64,000 nucleotides of DNA, taken from CAYNRE01 sp964399535. GTDB lineage: Bacteria > Planctomycetota > Planctomycetia > Pirellulales > CAYNRE01. The position numbers and the translations under genes are program-made. Within the stretch, counting starts at the first letter, position 1, and each line of letters opens with the position of its first letter. A model generated the notes under the pieces. The model ran no database searches, was not told where the DNA came from, and saw nothing but the letters and a program-made list of their open reading frames with translations. Below are positions 39,149 through 47,988 of this stretch, piece by piece. The DNA is taken from contig CAYNRE010000005.1 in assembly GCA_964399535.1 (NCBI GenBank), forward strand, positions 558,001 to 622,000, given 5' to 3'.

Positions 39149-39367
39149 ATGCGTGGTTTGATACTGGCCCTGCTGGTCGGAGCATGCCTCGGCTCGGCCG
39201 TCGGCTGCATCCTGCCTGCGTACTCGGCCGACCCGCAGCGCCGAACCCAACAACTGATCTACACGTCGGAGGGGCTCAGGCTGTTCCTCGACGAGTGGGA
39301 GCGGATGTGGTTCCTCGACCAGCCCGATCACACTTCGCCCTATCGTACTCACGGCGGCATTATCTAA
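39149..39367 (+). CDS. Small predicted lipoprotein, 72 aa
   Basis: A short gene with a clear ribosome-binding site (GGAGGAG) before ATG 39149. Residues 1-20 form a signal sequence ending in a lipobox-like GSAVGC (LILALLVGACLGSAVGC), so Cys20 is probably lipidated. The mature part is only about 50 residues, with RRTQQLIYTSEGLRLFLDEW and an aromatic, acidic centre (WERMWFLDQPDH). I recognise no family, but the gene has its own spacer and a strong terminator, which supports it being real. Confidence 0.8.
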   Translation: MRGLILALLVGACLGSAVGCILPAYSADPQRRTQQLIYTSEGLRLFLDEWERMWFLDQPDHTSPYRTHGGII

Positions 39368-39391
39368 CGCCGCCGCCACGGGCCGGGCACG

Positions 39392-39428
39392 AACCCCGCA
39401 GCCGAGCTGTAGTTCGGCTGGCGGGGTT
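39392..39428 (+). terminator. Strong stem-loop terminator after the small lipoprotein gene
   Basis: AACCCCGC-AGCCGA pairs with TCGGCT-g-GCGGGGTT across a GCTGTAGT loop, giving about 14 base pairs. Three T residues follow. It lies 25 bp after the lipoprotein stop. Confidence 0.85.
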
Positions 39429-39753
39429 TGGCCATGCGCACGCGCTGTCGGCCGCCGCGCTCGATCGGCTCCGAGGCCACCCGCGGGGCCTCGAGCCCAC
39501 CGACGGGCTGATCTTCCGTGGCTAGCCGCTTGCCGCGGCTCGTGCCTCTGCCCGCGCTGCGGGCGACCGCAGCGACTGGACAACAAGCCCTCCCACGGCC
39601 AAACGCCTCCCGCGGCCTGCCCCAGGGGTCAAGCGTTGCCGGCGCCCGAGGCGCGGGCTACATTGACCGCACCTGGGCCCCGGGAACCCACTTCGGCAGG
39701 CAGTGCGCCAGCCACGTCTCTTGAACTCGCGAGCCACTCAAGACAGCCACCCT
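39429..39753. other. Intergenic region upstream of pyrD
   Basis: About 325 bp with no supported gene. TACATT at about 39659 followed by GACC could be a weak -10 element for pyrD. A GTG at 39703 is in frame with pyrD and could be an alternative start. Nothing else stands out. Confidence 0.4.
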
Positions 39754-40710
39754 GTGACCGCGCCGACCGTAAACCTCGAAGTCCAGCTCGGGCGACTACG
39801 CCTGCCCAACCCGATTCTTGTCGCCTCGGGCACTTTCGGCTACGCCCGTGAAATGGCCGGCCTGGTTCCGCTGGAGCGTCTGGGGGGCATCCTGCCCAAG
39901 ACGATTACACGCCGCCCCCGGCGGGGCAATGTGCCCTGGCGAACGGTGGAAACCACGGGCGGAATGCTCAACTCGATCGGGCTCGACAACGATGGGATCG
40001 AGGCTTTTCTCGAGCACCACCTGCCCTACCTGGGGAGTCTGGGGGTACCGATCCTGGTCAGCGTTGCTGGCAGCGACGCGGCCGAATTCGTCGAACTGGT
40101 CGGCTTTCTCGAAGGTCGCCCCGAGGTGGCCGCAATCGAACTGAACATCTCGTGCCCCAATGTCAGCCACGGCGTCGACCTGGGCAGCAATGCCGCGCTG
40201 TGCGAGCAAGTGGTTGCCGGCTGTCGGCGGGCCAGCAGCCTACCGATCGTTGCCAAGCTCACCCCCAACGTGACGAACCTGGCCGAGATTGCCCGCGCGG
40301 CCGAGGCCGGCGGCGCCGACGCCATTTCGGTGATCAATACCTGCCTGGGCATGGCGGTCGATTGGCGGCGCCGTCGCCCGAAACTGGGCAATGTACTGGG
40401 GGGGCTCAGCGGTCCGGCGATTAAGCCGATTGCGCTGCGCTGCGTGTACCAGGTGGCCCAAGCGGTGCGCATTCCGGTGATCGGCATCGGCGGCATCGCC
40501 ACGCTCGACGACGTGATGGAGTTCCTCGTCACCGGGGCATCGGCCGTGCAATTGGGGACCGTGAATTTTTACGACCCCACGGCGGCCATCGGTGTGCTCG
40601 ATGAGCTGAGCGGGGCGATCGCCAGCTTGGGCGGAAGCCGCGTGGCCGACCTGGTGGGAACGCTCGACGCGCGGCGCCCCGACGAACCATCGCCGTGTGT
40701 GTCTTCCTAG
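39754..40710 (+). CDS. pyrD: Dihydroorotate dehydrogenase (class 1B type)
   Basis: Oxidises dihydroorotate to orotate in pyrimidine synthesis with FMN. About 318 aa from GTG 39754; GTG 39703 is an alternative. LPNPILVASGTFGYAREMAG opens the barrel. NISCPNVSHG carries FMN contacts, and NTCLGMAVDW contains the catalytic-loop Cys typical of class 1 enzymes. GLSGPAIKPIALR and GIGGIATLDDVMEFLVTGA form the phosphate-binding end. Class 1B enzymes use a PyrK electron-transfer partner, which is not adjacent here. Confidence 0.95.
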   Translation: MTAPTVNLEVQLGRLRLPNPILVASGTFGYAREMAGLVPLERLGGILPKTITRRPRRGNVPWRTVETTGGMLNSIGLDNDGIEAFLEHHLPYLGSLGVPILVSVAGSDAAEFVELVGFLEGRPEVAAIELNISCPNVSHGVDLGSNAALCEQVVAGCRRASSLPIVAKLTPNVTNLAEIARAAEAGGADAISVINTCLGMAVDWRRRRPKLGNVLGGLSGPAIKPIALRCVYQVAQAVRIPVIGIGGIATLDDVMEFLVTGASAVQLGTVNFYDPTAAIGVLDELSGAIASLGGSRVADLVGTLDARRPDEPSPCVSS

Positions 40711-40791
40711 TCGAACCGCCTGTCGCCGGGCAGGGCGGCCGGTGGCGGCCGACCTGGTCTCCCACGAACTCTTGCCGCGGAAAGCCAATCC

Positions 40792-41757
40792 ATGCGAGTC
40801 TTGTCCGGCATTCAACCGACGGGCCGGTTCCACTGGGGCAACTACTTCGGCGCCATTCGCCAATACATCGACTTGCAGCACGGCAACGAGGCCTATTATT
40901 TCATTGCCAACCTGCATGCCCTGACCACGGTCCGCGACCCGGCCCTGCTGGAACAACTGACCCTGGACGCGGCTCTCGATTTGCTGGCCCTGGGGCTCGA
41001 TCCCGAGCGAGCGGCGCTGTTCCTGCAGAGCGATGTGCCCGAGGTGAGCGAGCTTTGCTGGCTGCTGATGACCGGCGCCCCCATGGGCCTTTTGGAGCGC
41101 TGCCACGCTTATAAAGACAAGAAGGCCAAGGGGCTGCCGGCCGACGCGGGGCTGTTTACCTACCCGGTGCTGATGGCGGCCGACATTCTGGCCTACGACG
41201 CCGAGGCCGTTCCGGTCGGCGAAGACCAATTGCAGCACATCGAGGTTTGCCGCGACCTGGCCGCCAGCTTCAATCACCATTTCGGCGAAACCTTCGTCAT
41301 GCCCAAGGGCAAAACCCTCGACGGTTCGGCCAAGGTACCCGGCACCGACGGCGAGAAGATGTCGAAAAGCTATCACAACACGCTCGAGCTGTTCGACGAA
41401 CCCGGCCCCCAGCGCAAGAAAATCATGCGCATCAAAACCGACAGCCGCCCCATGGAAGAGCCCAAGGAGCCCGAGGGAGACCACCTATTCCAGCTTTATT
41501 CGCTGGTGGCCGCGCCCGAGGAAACCGAGTCGATGGCCGCCCTGTACCGGCGGGGGGGCTTCGGCTACGGCGAGATCAAAAAGGCCCTGGCCGACGCGGC
41601 GGAGCGGTTCTTTGCCGAACCCCGCCAGCGCCGGGCCGAGCTGGCGGCGCACCCCCAGCGAGTGCGCCAGGTGCTGGCCGACGGCGCCAGCCGCGCGCGT
41701 CGCAAGGCGGGCGAAGTGTTGCTGCGGGCCAAGAAGAACTGCGGCCTGCCCGTGTAG
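40792..41757 (+). CDS. trpS: Tryptophan--tRNA ligase
   Basis: Charges tRNA(Trp). The 321-aa class I synthetase has SGIQPTGRFHWGNYFGAI, in which the HIGH-equivalent is HWGN. AADILAYDAEAVPVGEDQLQH is the tryptophan/AMP-binding segment, and the KMSKS loop is present exactly as EKMSKS. The C-terminal helical domain is complete (LAAHPQRVRQVLADGASRAR). It lies 81 bp after pyrD and may share its transcript. Confidence 0.97.
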   Translation: MRVLSGIQPTGRFHWGNYFGAIRQYIDLQHGNEAYYFIANLHALTTVRDPALLEQLTLDAALDLLALGLDPERAALFLQSDVPEVSELCWLLMTGAPMGLLERCHAYKDKKAKGLPADAGLFTYPVLMAADILAYDAEAVPVGEDQLQHIEVCRDLAASFNHHFGETFVMPKGKTLDGSAKVPGTDGEKMSKSYHNTLELFDEPGPQRKKIMRIKTDSRPMEEPKEPEGDHLFQLYSLVAAPEETESMAALYRRGGFGYGEIKKALADAAERFFAEPRQRRAELAAHPQRVRQVLADGASRARRKAGEVLLRAKKNCGLPV

Positions 41758-41928
41758 CCCGGGCGCGGTGGCACGCGCATTCGCGGGCCTAGTCGCCTTC
41801 GCGCGCCGCGGTTGGCTTGGCGGGCGCCCGCGTATTCGCCCCCCAAGCCGCTCGGCGTTACACTCTGGCCAGGTGCGGGCCAGGTGCTCGCCGACTACTG
41901 AGCCCCCAGGCGACGGAGGAGATGGACC

Positions 41929-42555
41929 GTGTTGGAAACGCAGGTCGAACACGTGCTGGTCGTGCCCACGCAGGTCTTTCACCGCTTGGGGCAGTTTCAG
42001 GGGTTCTCGCCCGAGGCCGATCGCTACCTGGCCGAGCTCTTGCGCCCCGAACACATCAGCTATCGCCCGCGCCACGAAGTTGAGGAAGACCCGAGCTACA
42101 AGCAACTGATTCCCTACGTCGTCTTTTACCACCGCGACGACCAAGGCCGCTGGTCGGTGTTTGAATACACGCGCGGCAAAGGCCAGGGAGAAGGCCGGTT
42201 GCACAGCAAGCGCAGCATCGGCATCGGCGGCCATATTTCGCTCGTCGACGTGGACCGTCCCCAGGGCGAGCATCCCTACGAGGAAGGGCTGCGGCGAGAA
42301 TTGAACGAGGAAGTGCGGATCGAGACGCCCTATCAAATGCGCCGCGCCGGGCTGATTAACGACGACCTAACGCCGGTCGGTCGGGTCCACCTGGGCGTGG
42401 TTCATTTGTGCCAGGTTGAGCGGCCGGCCGTGGAACCCCGCGAGTCCGACATCCTGTCCGCGGGCTTCCGCCCGCTGGACGAACTGTTGGCCGACCTGAC
42501 CGGATTCGAAACCTGGTCGAGCATCTGCCTCGAATCGCTCCTGGCCCGGCTCTAG
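41929..42555 (+). CDS. Nudix-fold hydrolase-like protein
   Basis: A 208-aa protein starting at GTG 41929 behind an AGGAGA ribosome-binding site. RSIGIGGHISLVDVD and the helix EGLRRELNEEVRIE form a Nudix box, but the box is divergent (the first Gly/Glu spacing is altered), so metal-dependent diphosphate hydrolysis is likely but not certain. The N-terminal segment VLVVPTQVFHRLGQFQGF and the phrase YVVFYHRDDQGRWSVFEYTRG are shared by planctomycete proteins often labelled phosphoesterases. Substrate unknown. It is followed by iscS. Confidence 0.8.
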   Translation: MLETQVEHVLVVPTQVFHRLGQFQGFSPEADRYLAELLRPEHISYRPRHEVEEDPSYKQLIPYVVFYHRDDQGRWSVFEYTRGKGQGEGRLHSKRSIGIGGHISLVDVDRPQGEHPYEEGLRRELNEEVRIETPYQMRRAGLINDDLTPVGRVHLGVVHLCQVERPAVEPRESDILSAGFRPLDELLADLTGFETWSSICLESLLARL

Positions 42556-42675
42556 CTTCCGCGAACTCGGCCCGGTGGGGTTGCCACACGGCGGCGCGCC
42601 CTGGTCTGGCCAGGCGGGCCGCGCCCAGCCATATTGGCTTTGCGCACCGGAACGGGGCGCAGACCTTGGTTGCCC

Positions 42676-43881
42676 ATGCCCCAGCCGCCGATTTATTTCG
42701 ACAATCACGCCACGACCCGGGTCGATCCCCGTGTGGTCGAGGCAATGATGCCTTTTTGGACCACCGACTACGGCAACGCCGGAAGCGTGAGCCATGAGCT
42801 GGGTCACCGCGCGGCCGACGCCGTGGACCAGGCCCGCCAGTACCTGGCCGCCGCGCTCGGCGCCAAGCCGCGGGAAATCGTCTTCACCAGCGGAGCCACG
42901 GAAAGCAACAACCTGGCCCTGCGCGGCGTCGGCGATCATCCGCGCCGGCGCAGTCAGCACCTCGTCAGCGTGGCCACCGAACACAAGGCGGTACTCGACC
43001 CGCTCGATCGCCTGGCGCGACGCGGATTCGACGTGACGCTGCTGGAAGTCGAGCCACACGATTCTCCCCGGGCCGGATTGCTTTCGCTCGAGGCGCTCGA
43101 TCGCTCGCTGCGCGACGATACGCTGCTGGTATCGGTGATGCTGGCCAACAACGAAATCGGCGTCGTCCAGCCGCTAACCGAGATTGCCGAACTGGTTCAT
43201 CGCCGCGGGGCGCTACTGCACTGCGACGCGACCCAGGCCGTGGGCAAGCTGCCGGTCGACGTCGACCGGCTCGGAGTCGACCTGATGAGCTTCTCGGCCC
43301 ACAAAATCTACGGGCCCAAGGGGGTGGGGGCCCTTTACGTGCGACGCCGGCCGGGCCTCAGGCTGATTCCGCAAATCGACGGCGGCGGCCAGGAGGGGGG
43401 GCTGCGAAGCGGTACGCTCAACGTGCCAGGCATCGTCGGCTTGGCCAAGGCACTCGAACTTTGCCTGGCCGAATTGACCACGGAAACGGCCCGGCTGGCC
43501 CGGCTTCGCCAGCGATTGCTGGAGGGGCTGCGAACCCGGATCGAGGGAATTCGGCTCAACGGACCCGCGCTCGAGGGAACCCACGGCGATGGAACCCCCT
43601 GGCGGCTGCCAGGGAATTTGAACCTGGCGCTGCCGTACGTCGATGGCGAGGCCTTGATGATGAACATCGGCGGTCTGGCGGTCAGTTCGGGCAGCGCCTG
43701 TACTTCGGCCAATCCAGAGCCTAGCCACGTGCTCCGAGCCCTGGGCCTAGGAGAAGACCTGATTCGCTCCAGCCTGCGATTCGGCCTGGGGCGGTTCAAC
43801 ACCGAGGACGAGGTCGACCGGGCCGCTGCGCTGCTGGCCGATACCGTGGCCCGCTTGCGTCGCCTAAGCAGCCTGGCGTAG
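42676..43881 (+). CDS. iscS: Cysteine desulfurase (IscS/NifS family)
   Basis: PLP enzyme of 401 aa that provides persulfide sulfur for Fe-S clusters and tRNA thiolation. The start is ATG 42676 (MPQPPIYFDNHATT). IYFDNHATTRVDP, TSGATESNNLA and CDATQAVGKLPVD contact PLP, whose Lys is in SFSAHKIYGPKG. The catalytic Cys loop reads SSGSACTSANPEPSHVL. It is followed 250 bp later by iscA, so the two probably act together, although an IscU-type scaffold is not adjacent. Confidence 0.95.
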   Translation: MPQPPIYFDNHATTRVDPRVVEAMMPFWTTDYGNAGSVSHELGHRAADAVDQARQYLAAALGAKPREIVFTSGATESNNLALRGVGDHPRRRSQHLVSVATEHKAVLDPLDRLARRGFDVTLLEVEPHDSPRAGLLSLEALDRSLRDDTLLVSVMLANNEIGVVQPLTEIAELVHRRGALLHCDATQAVGKLPVDVDRLGVDLMSFSAHKIYGPKGVGALYVRRRPGLRLIPQIDGGGQEGGLRSGTLNVPGIVGLAKALELCLAELTTETARLARLRQRLLEGLRTRIEGIRLNGPALEGTHGDGTPWRLPGNLNLALPYVDGEALMMNIGGLAVSSGSACTSANPEPSHVLRALGLGEDLIRSSLRFGLGRFNTEDEVDRAAALLADTVARLRRLSSLA

Positions 43882-44072
43882 CCGAGTGGGGTGGCGAGCG
43901 GTTCCGGGAGACGGCTGACCGCCGATAGGGGGTGAAAGGCGGGTCGCTGAAGGGCGGGGGGGCTGCCTTCCTCGAGGTCTCGGCCGGCCCCAAACGGGCG
44001 CGGCGGTTGCTTCTTGGCGGGGAGATCGGTCCGATTTTTTTGAAGCTCGCCTTTTCTTTCCGTCGATCATCG

Positions 44073-44078
44073 TATAAT
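44073..44078 (+). promoter_or_regulatory. Candidate -10 element upstream of iscA
   Basis: A consensus TATAAT in a locally AT-rich stretch, 54 bp before the iscA ATG. It stands out in this GC-rich window. A good -35 is not visible at 16-18 bp, so confidence is moderate. Confidence 0.45.
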
Positions 44079-44131
44079 TTACACAGAGGTTGTTGCGAAA
44101 AATAGAACCCTCGGTCGGAGAACGACTCGCC

Positions 44132-44464
44132 ATGGGCATTACGCTAACCGAACGTGCCGCCAAGGAAGTGCAGAAGATTATCGAGGAGCAGAAGCTGGGG
44201 CCTGAAACCGTGCTTCGCGTCGGCGTGGCGGGGGGCGGGTGCAGCGGCTTCTCGTACAGCCTGGGCTTCGACAAGGCGATCGACGAAAAGATGGACTCGA
44301 AGTTTCTCCATCACGGCATCACCGTGGTGGTCGACAAGAAGAGCCAGCTTTATCTCGATGGCACCACCGTCGACTTTTACGATGGGCTGGAGAAGCGGGG
44401 TTTCACCTTCGACAACCCCAACGCGGTGAAGAGCTGCGGCTGCGGCAGTTCGTTCCAAGCCTAG
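44132..44464 (+). CDS. iscA: Iron-sulfur cluster assembly accessory protein (IscA/ErpA, HesB family)
   Basis: A-type Fe-S carrier of 110 aa that passes clusters to apoproteins. The three cluster Cys residues are in GGGCSGFSY and the C-terminal SCGCGSSF. Surrounding segments (LTERAAKEVQKIIEEQ, GFTFDNPNAVKSCGCG) are typical. ATG 44132 is chosen because MGITLTERA is the family start. It has its own promoter candidate and a perfect terminator, so it is probably a separate transcript from iscS. Confidence 0.95.
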   Translation: MGITLTERAAKEVQKIIEEQKLGPETVLRVGVAGGGCSGFSYSLGFDKAIDEKMDSKFLHHGITVVVDKKSQLYLDGTTVDFYDGLEKRGFTFDNPNAVKSCGCGSSFQA

Positions 44465-44559
44465 CAGTTCGCCGCCGTCGAGCCTCGGGGCCGCACGCCG
44501 GTTGTTGCCCGCGATAGCGGGCGGTGAGGCCCTGGAACGACGTACCACAAATTCATTCG

Positions 44560-44600
44560 CGCCCTGGCCGAACCTGGGTTTGGCCAGGGCGTTTGCTTTT
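44560..44600. terminator. Bidirectional stem-loop terminator between iscA and a dehydrogenase gene
   Basis: CGCCCTGGCC (44560-44569) pairs perfectly with GGCCAGGGCG (44582-44591) around a 12-nt loop. TTTGCTTTT follows on the plus strand, the orientation that ends iscA. The dehydrogenase gene on the minus strand stops 12 bp beyond it. Confidence 0.88.
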
Positions 44601-44611
44601 ACCGGCCCGGG

Positions 44612-45595
44612 TTACCACTTCCACTCGCCGCGCAGCTCGGTGTTCACCACACACCCCTCGGGCCACTGGCCCTGGTACAGGCGGGCGATGCACTCGGCGG
44701 CCAGTCGGCTCATGGCTACTTCCGATTCTTCGTCGAGCCCGCCCATGTGCGGCGCCAAGAGCACGTTGTCGAGCTTGAGCAGCGGGCTATCGAGCGGCAG
44801 CGGCTCAATCTGAAACGCATCGAGCCCCGCGCCCAGCAAATGGCCGCCGGCCATCACCTCGGCCAGCTCGGTTTCGTCGATCAGCGAGCCCCGGGCCGTA
44901 TTGATCAGTACCGCGAACGGCTTCATGCGCAAGAGCGTCTGGCGATTCATCATCCGCTCGGTCTCGGGCGTCGAGGGGGCGTGCAAGCTGACCACGTCCG
45001 ACCGGTCGAGCAATTCCTCGAAGCTCACCATTTGCACGCCCATGAGGGCGGCCTGGGCGGGGTCGGCCCAAGGGTCGCAGGCGATTACCTTCAGCCCCAA
45101 CCCCTGAGCCCGGGGCACCATGGCCCGGCCAATGCGGCCCAATCCGACCAGCCCCAGGGTCTTGCCCGCCAGTCGCGGCAGCGACTTGCGCCGCCAGGTG
45201 CCGCGTTCGACTTCGCGCTGCCGCTGCGGAAAACCGCGCATCACGCCGAGCAGCAGCGCCAGGGCGTGTTCGGCGACCGAGATCTCGTTAGTGCCGGGGG
45301 CGATGGTCACGGCAATCCGCCGCTCACTCGCCGCCGGAACGTCGATCGCGTCGTAGCCGACCCCCATTCGGGCGATGACCCGCAGACCGCTTTCGGACAG
45401 CACTTGGCGATTGAACGGCTCCATGCCGGCCAGAACGGCGTCGATTCCCACCAGGCTCTGGGCCAGCTCGCGGGGGTCCATTAACGGCTTCCCCCCTTCG
45501 GGGAAAACCACTTCCAGACCGGCCTGTTCGAGCGCCGCGCGGTACGGCCCCGGCTGCTGGTACAAGGGGGCGGGGGTGACCAAAACTCGGGGCAT
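44612..45595 (-). CDS. D-isomer-specific 2-hydroxyacid dehydrogenase (phosphoglycerate dehydrogenase-like)
   Basis: A 327-aa NAD-dependent dehydrogenase from ATG 45595 (MPRVLVTPAPL). The Rossmann motif is GLVGLGRIGRA. NTARGSLIDE carries the catalytic Arg, the Glu is in FQIEPLP, and the His is in LLAPHMGG. The absence of a C-terminal ACT or ASB domain makes it a stand-alone short enzyme, so substrate could be phosphoglycerate, hydroxypyruvate or another 2-hydroxyacid. It is divergent from the cobalamin gene. Confidence 0.9.
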   Translation of the reverse strand: MPRVLVTPAPLYQQPGPYRAALEQAGLEVVFPEGGKPLMDPRELAQSLVGIDAVLAGMEPFNRQVLSESGLRVIARMGVGYDAIDVPAASERRIAVTIAPGTNEISVAEHALALLLGVMRGFPQRQREVERGTWRRKSLPRLAGKTLGLVGLGRIGRAMVPRAQGLGLKVIACDPWADPAQAALMGVQMVSFEELLDRSDVVSLHAPSTPETERMMNRQTLLRMKPFAVLINTARGSLIDETELAEVMAGGHLLGAGLDAFQIEPLPLDSPLLKLDNVLLAPHMGGLDEESEVAMSRLAAECIARLYQGQWPEGCVVNTELRGEWKW

Positions 45596-45807
45596 CGGGG
45601 CGATCTCCACCGAAGGAACGCGGTTGCGATTGGCAAGAGACAAGTCGGGCGTTCTACTCCAAGACCCCCGACCCGGGCAAGTTCCGCGCGGCCTGGGCCG
45701 CGGCGCCCAGGGTTTTCGGCCGCTTGGGCCAGGGGTTACAATTCGACCGCCCGCGAGGCGAGAGAGCCGGCACGGGCAGGAAACTCTCGGGGAGAACTAC
45801 ACCTAAC

Positions 45808-47058
45808 GTGGCCGCTGCAGAGAAGATTTACATTGTCGGCATGGGCGACGACGGCCTGGCTGGCATCACCGATGCCGCCCGGTCGCTGATCGAATCGGCC
45901 GAGCTTTTGGTGGGCGCCGAAGAGCTTTTGGCCCTGGTTCCCAATGGCCCGGCCGAGCGGCTGGTCGTAGGGGTCGACCTCGAGGCCACGGTCCGCCAGT
46001 TGGAACAGCGCCGCGCGCAGCGAACCGTGGTGCTCGCCTCGGGCGACCCGCTCTTTTACGGCGTGGCCCGCTACTTGTGCGCCAAGCTCGGCAAGGCCGA
46101 ATTTGAAGTGCTGCCGCATGTGAGCAGCATGCAACTGGCTTTTGCCCGGGTGAAGGAAAGCTGGGAAGAGGCCTACCTGGTCGACCTGGCCAATCGCTCG
46201 CTCGACGGCGTGCTCGAAAAGGTGCGCATTGCCGAGAAAGCGGGCCTGTTCACCACGGCCGTGGCGACCCCGTCGGTGGTTGCCCAGGCACTGCTCGATC
46301 GGCACATCGACTACTTCTCGGCCTATGTCTGTGAGAATCTCGGTTCGCCCGACGAACGCGTTACGCAGGCCGAATTGAGCGAACTGGTGGGGCAAACCTT
46401 TGCCCCGCTGAACGTGATGATCCTGGTGCGCAAGCCGCACCTGCCCGACCGTCCCAGCGAAGCGGCGGGCCGGCGGCTGTTCGGCAACCCAGACTGGGTA
46501 TTTCTCCAGTCGCGGCCCAAGCTGGGGCTGCTCACTCCGGCCGAAGTGCGGAGCATGGCCCTGGCCCAGCTCGATTTGGGCCCCTCGAGCGTGGTGTGGG
46601 ACATCGGGGCCGGCAGCGGCAGCGTGGCCATCGAAGCGGCGCAGATTGCCCACCAGGGGCAAGTGTTCGCCGTGGAGATGGACGTGGACGACCACGGGCT
46701 GATCCAGGCCAATGCCCGGCGATTCGGCGTCGCCAACCTGACGGCGGTGCTGGGCCGCGCCCCCGAGGCCTGGCAAGATCTGCCGGCGCCCGACGCGGTT
46801 TTCGTGGGGGGTAGCGGGCGAGAGATCAGCCGAATGGTCGAACTGGCCTATGCCCAGCTCAAGCCCGCCGGCCGTCTCGTGGCCAATGTCGGTTCGATCG
46901 AAAACCTGGCCGAGGTACACGCTTCGCTGCTGCGCGTTACCCCCGACGTGGGCGTCTGGATGATCAATATTGCCCGGGGTACCCATCAAATGGGCCGGGT
47001 TCGGTTCGAAGCGCTCAACCCCACGTTCCTGCTCGGTGTGGTCAAGCCCAAACCCTGA
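45808..47058 (+). CDS. cobL: Cobalamin biosynthesis methyltransferase/decarboxylase, CbiE-CbiT fusion
   Basis: Precorrin-6Y C5,15-methyltransferase (decarboxylating) of the corrin pathway. About 416 aa from GTG 45808. The N-terminal half is a tetrapyrrole methylase (CbiE): IYIVGMGDDGLAGI, then LASGDPLFYGVARYL and a VSSMQLAFARV block. The C-terminal half (after about residue 215, QSRPKLGLLTPAEVR) is CbiT with WDIGAGSGSVAIEAAQ binding SAM. Fused CbiET proteins are common. No other corrin genes surround it, so the pathway is dispersed in this genome. Confidence 0.93.
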   Translation: MAAAEKIYIVGMGDDGLAGITDAARSLIESAELLVGAEELLALVPNGPAERLVVGVDLEATVRQLEQRRAQRTVVLASGDPLFYGVARYLCAKLGKAEFEVLPHVSSMQLAFARVKESWEEAYLVDLANRSLDGVLEKVRIAEKAGLFTTAVATPSVVAQALLDRHIDYFSAYVCENLGSPDERVTQAELSELVGQTFAPLNVMILVRKPHLPDRPSEAAGRRLFGNPDWVFLQSRPKLGLLTPAEVRSMALAQLDLGPSSVVWDIGAGSGSVAIEAAQIAHQGQVFAVEMDVDDHGLIQANARRFGVANLTAVLGRAPEAWQDLPAPDAVFVGGSGREISRMVELAYAQLKPAGRLVANVGSIENLAEVHASLLRVTPDVGVWMINIARGTHQMGRVRFEALNPTFLLGVVKPKP

Positions 47059-47117
47059 GCGGCCTTGGCCCTTCGCGGCGGGCACTAGCCCCCCCACCCC
47101 TTCGAGACCCAAGCCCG

Positions 47118-47885
47118 ATGAGCGAAGACGATCCCCAGCTCGACCTGATTGCGGTGGGCGCGCACCCCGACGACGTGGAAATCGCCTGTGGCGGCACTCT
47201 GGCCAAGCTTGTCAAGCAAGGCTACCAGGTCGGCATCATCGATCTGACCGACGGCGAACCTACGCCCAAAAGCCCCGGCCCCGAAGTGCGCTTGGCCGAG
47301 GCCCAACGGGCCGCGGAGATTCTCGGCGTGCAGGTGCGTGTGAACCTGGGCCTGCCGAATCGGCGGTTGTTCGACAATTTCGAGGCTCGCGTGGCCCTGG
47401 GCAAAGCGTTTCGCAAGTATCGCCCCCGCGTCGTCATTGGGTTCGGCGAGAAAACGCCGCTGGCCTCGCCCGATCATTGGCAGGCGATGCAGATCACCGA
47501 CGCGGGCGTGTTTTATTCCCGGCTGACCAAGTGGGATGCCTACTTCGACAACCTGCCGGTGCACACGGTTTCGACCCAGTTGTATTTCACGCTGGCGTTT
47601 GGCTCGCTGCACCAGCCGGTTTCGGCCGGCAACTTCCTGGTCGACATCAGCGACACGCTCGAGGCGAAGCTGGCTTCGATCCAGTGTTACGAAACCCAAT
47701 TTCCGCCGGAAAAACAGGGGCTTTTCGATCGCATCCGGGCTCTGGCCCTGGTCCAGGGCATGGCCGGCGGATTCGCGGCGGCGGAGATGTTTGCCAGCCC
47801 CCGCGCCCTGGGAACCCGCGACCTGATGGGGTTTCTCTTCCACGGCAAGCCGCGGCGCGGGGGGGGCCCGGCCGGCGGCGAGTGA
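47118..47885 (+). CDS. bshB1: Bacillithiol biosynthesis deacetylase BshB1-like
   Basis: A 255-aa PIG-L family zinc amidohydrolase. The metal site is AHPDDVEIACGGTLA; the third His is in SPDHWQAM. LTDGEPTP and LPNRRLFDN fit the BshB subfamily, which removes the acetyl from GlcNAc-malate in bacillithiol synthesis. Mycothiol MshB and sugar deacetylases are close relatives, so the exact substrate rests on similarity. BshA and BshC are not in the window. The ATG at 47118 lies 60 bp after cobL. Confidence 0.88.
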   Translation: MSEDDPQLDLIAVGAHPDDVEIACGGTLAKLVKQGYQVGIIDLTDGEPTPKSPGPEVRLAEAQRAAEILGVQVRVNLGLPNRRLFDNFEARVALGKAFRKYRPRVVIGFGEKTPLASPDHWQAMQITDAGVFYSRLTKWDAYFDNLPVHTVSTQLYFTLAFGSLHQPVSAGNFLVDISDTLEAKLASIQCYETQFPPEKQGLFDRIRALALVQGMAGGFAAAEMFASPRALGTRDLMGFLFHGKPRRGGGPAGGE

Positions 47886-47988
47886 GCGCCACCGCGGCCG
47901 ATTTCCCGGGTCCGCTTGCGTGGGCCGTACGGCCGCAAGAGCCGTGAGAACCCACCGGGCCGGTTCCGTCGCCCTGCCGTGCCGCCGC

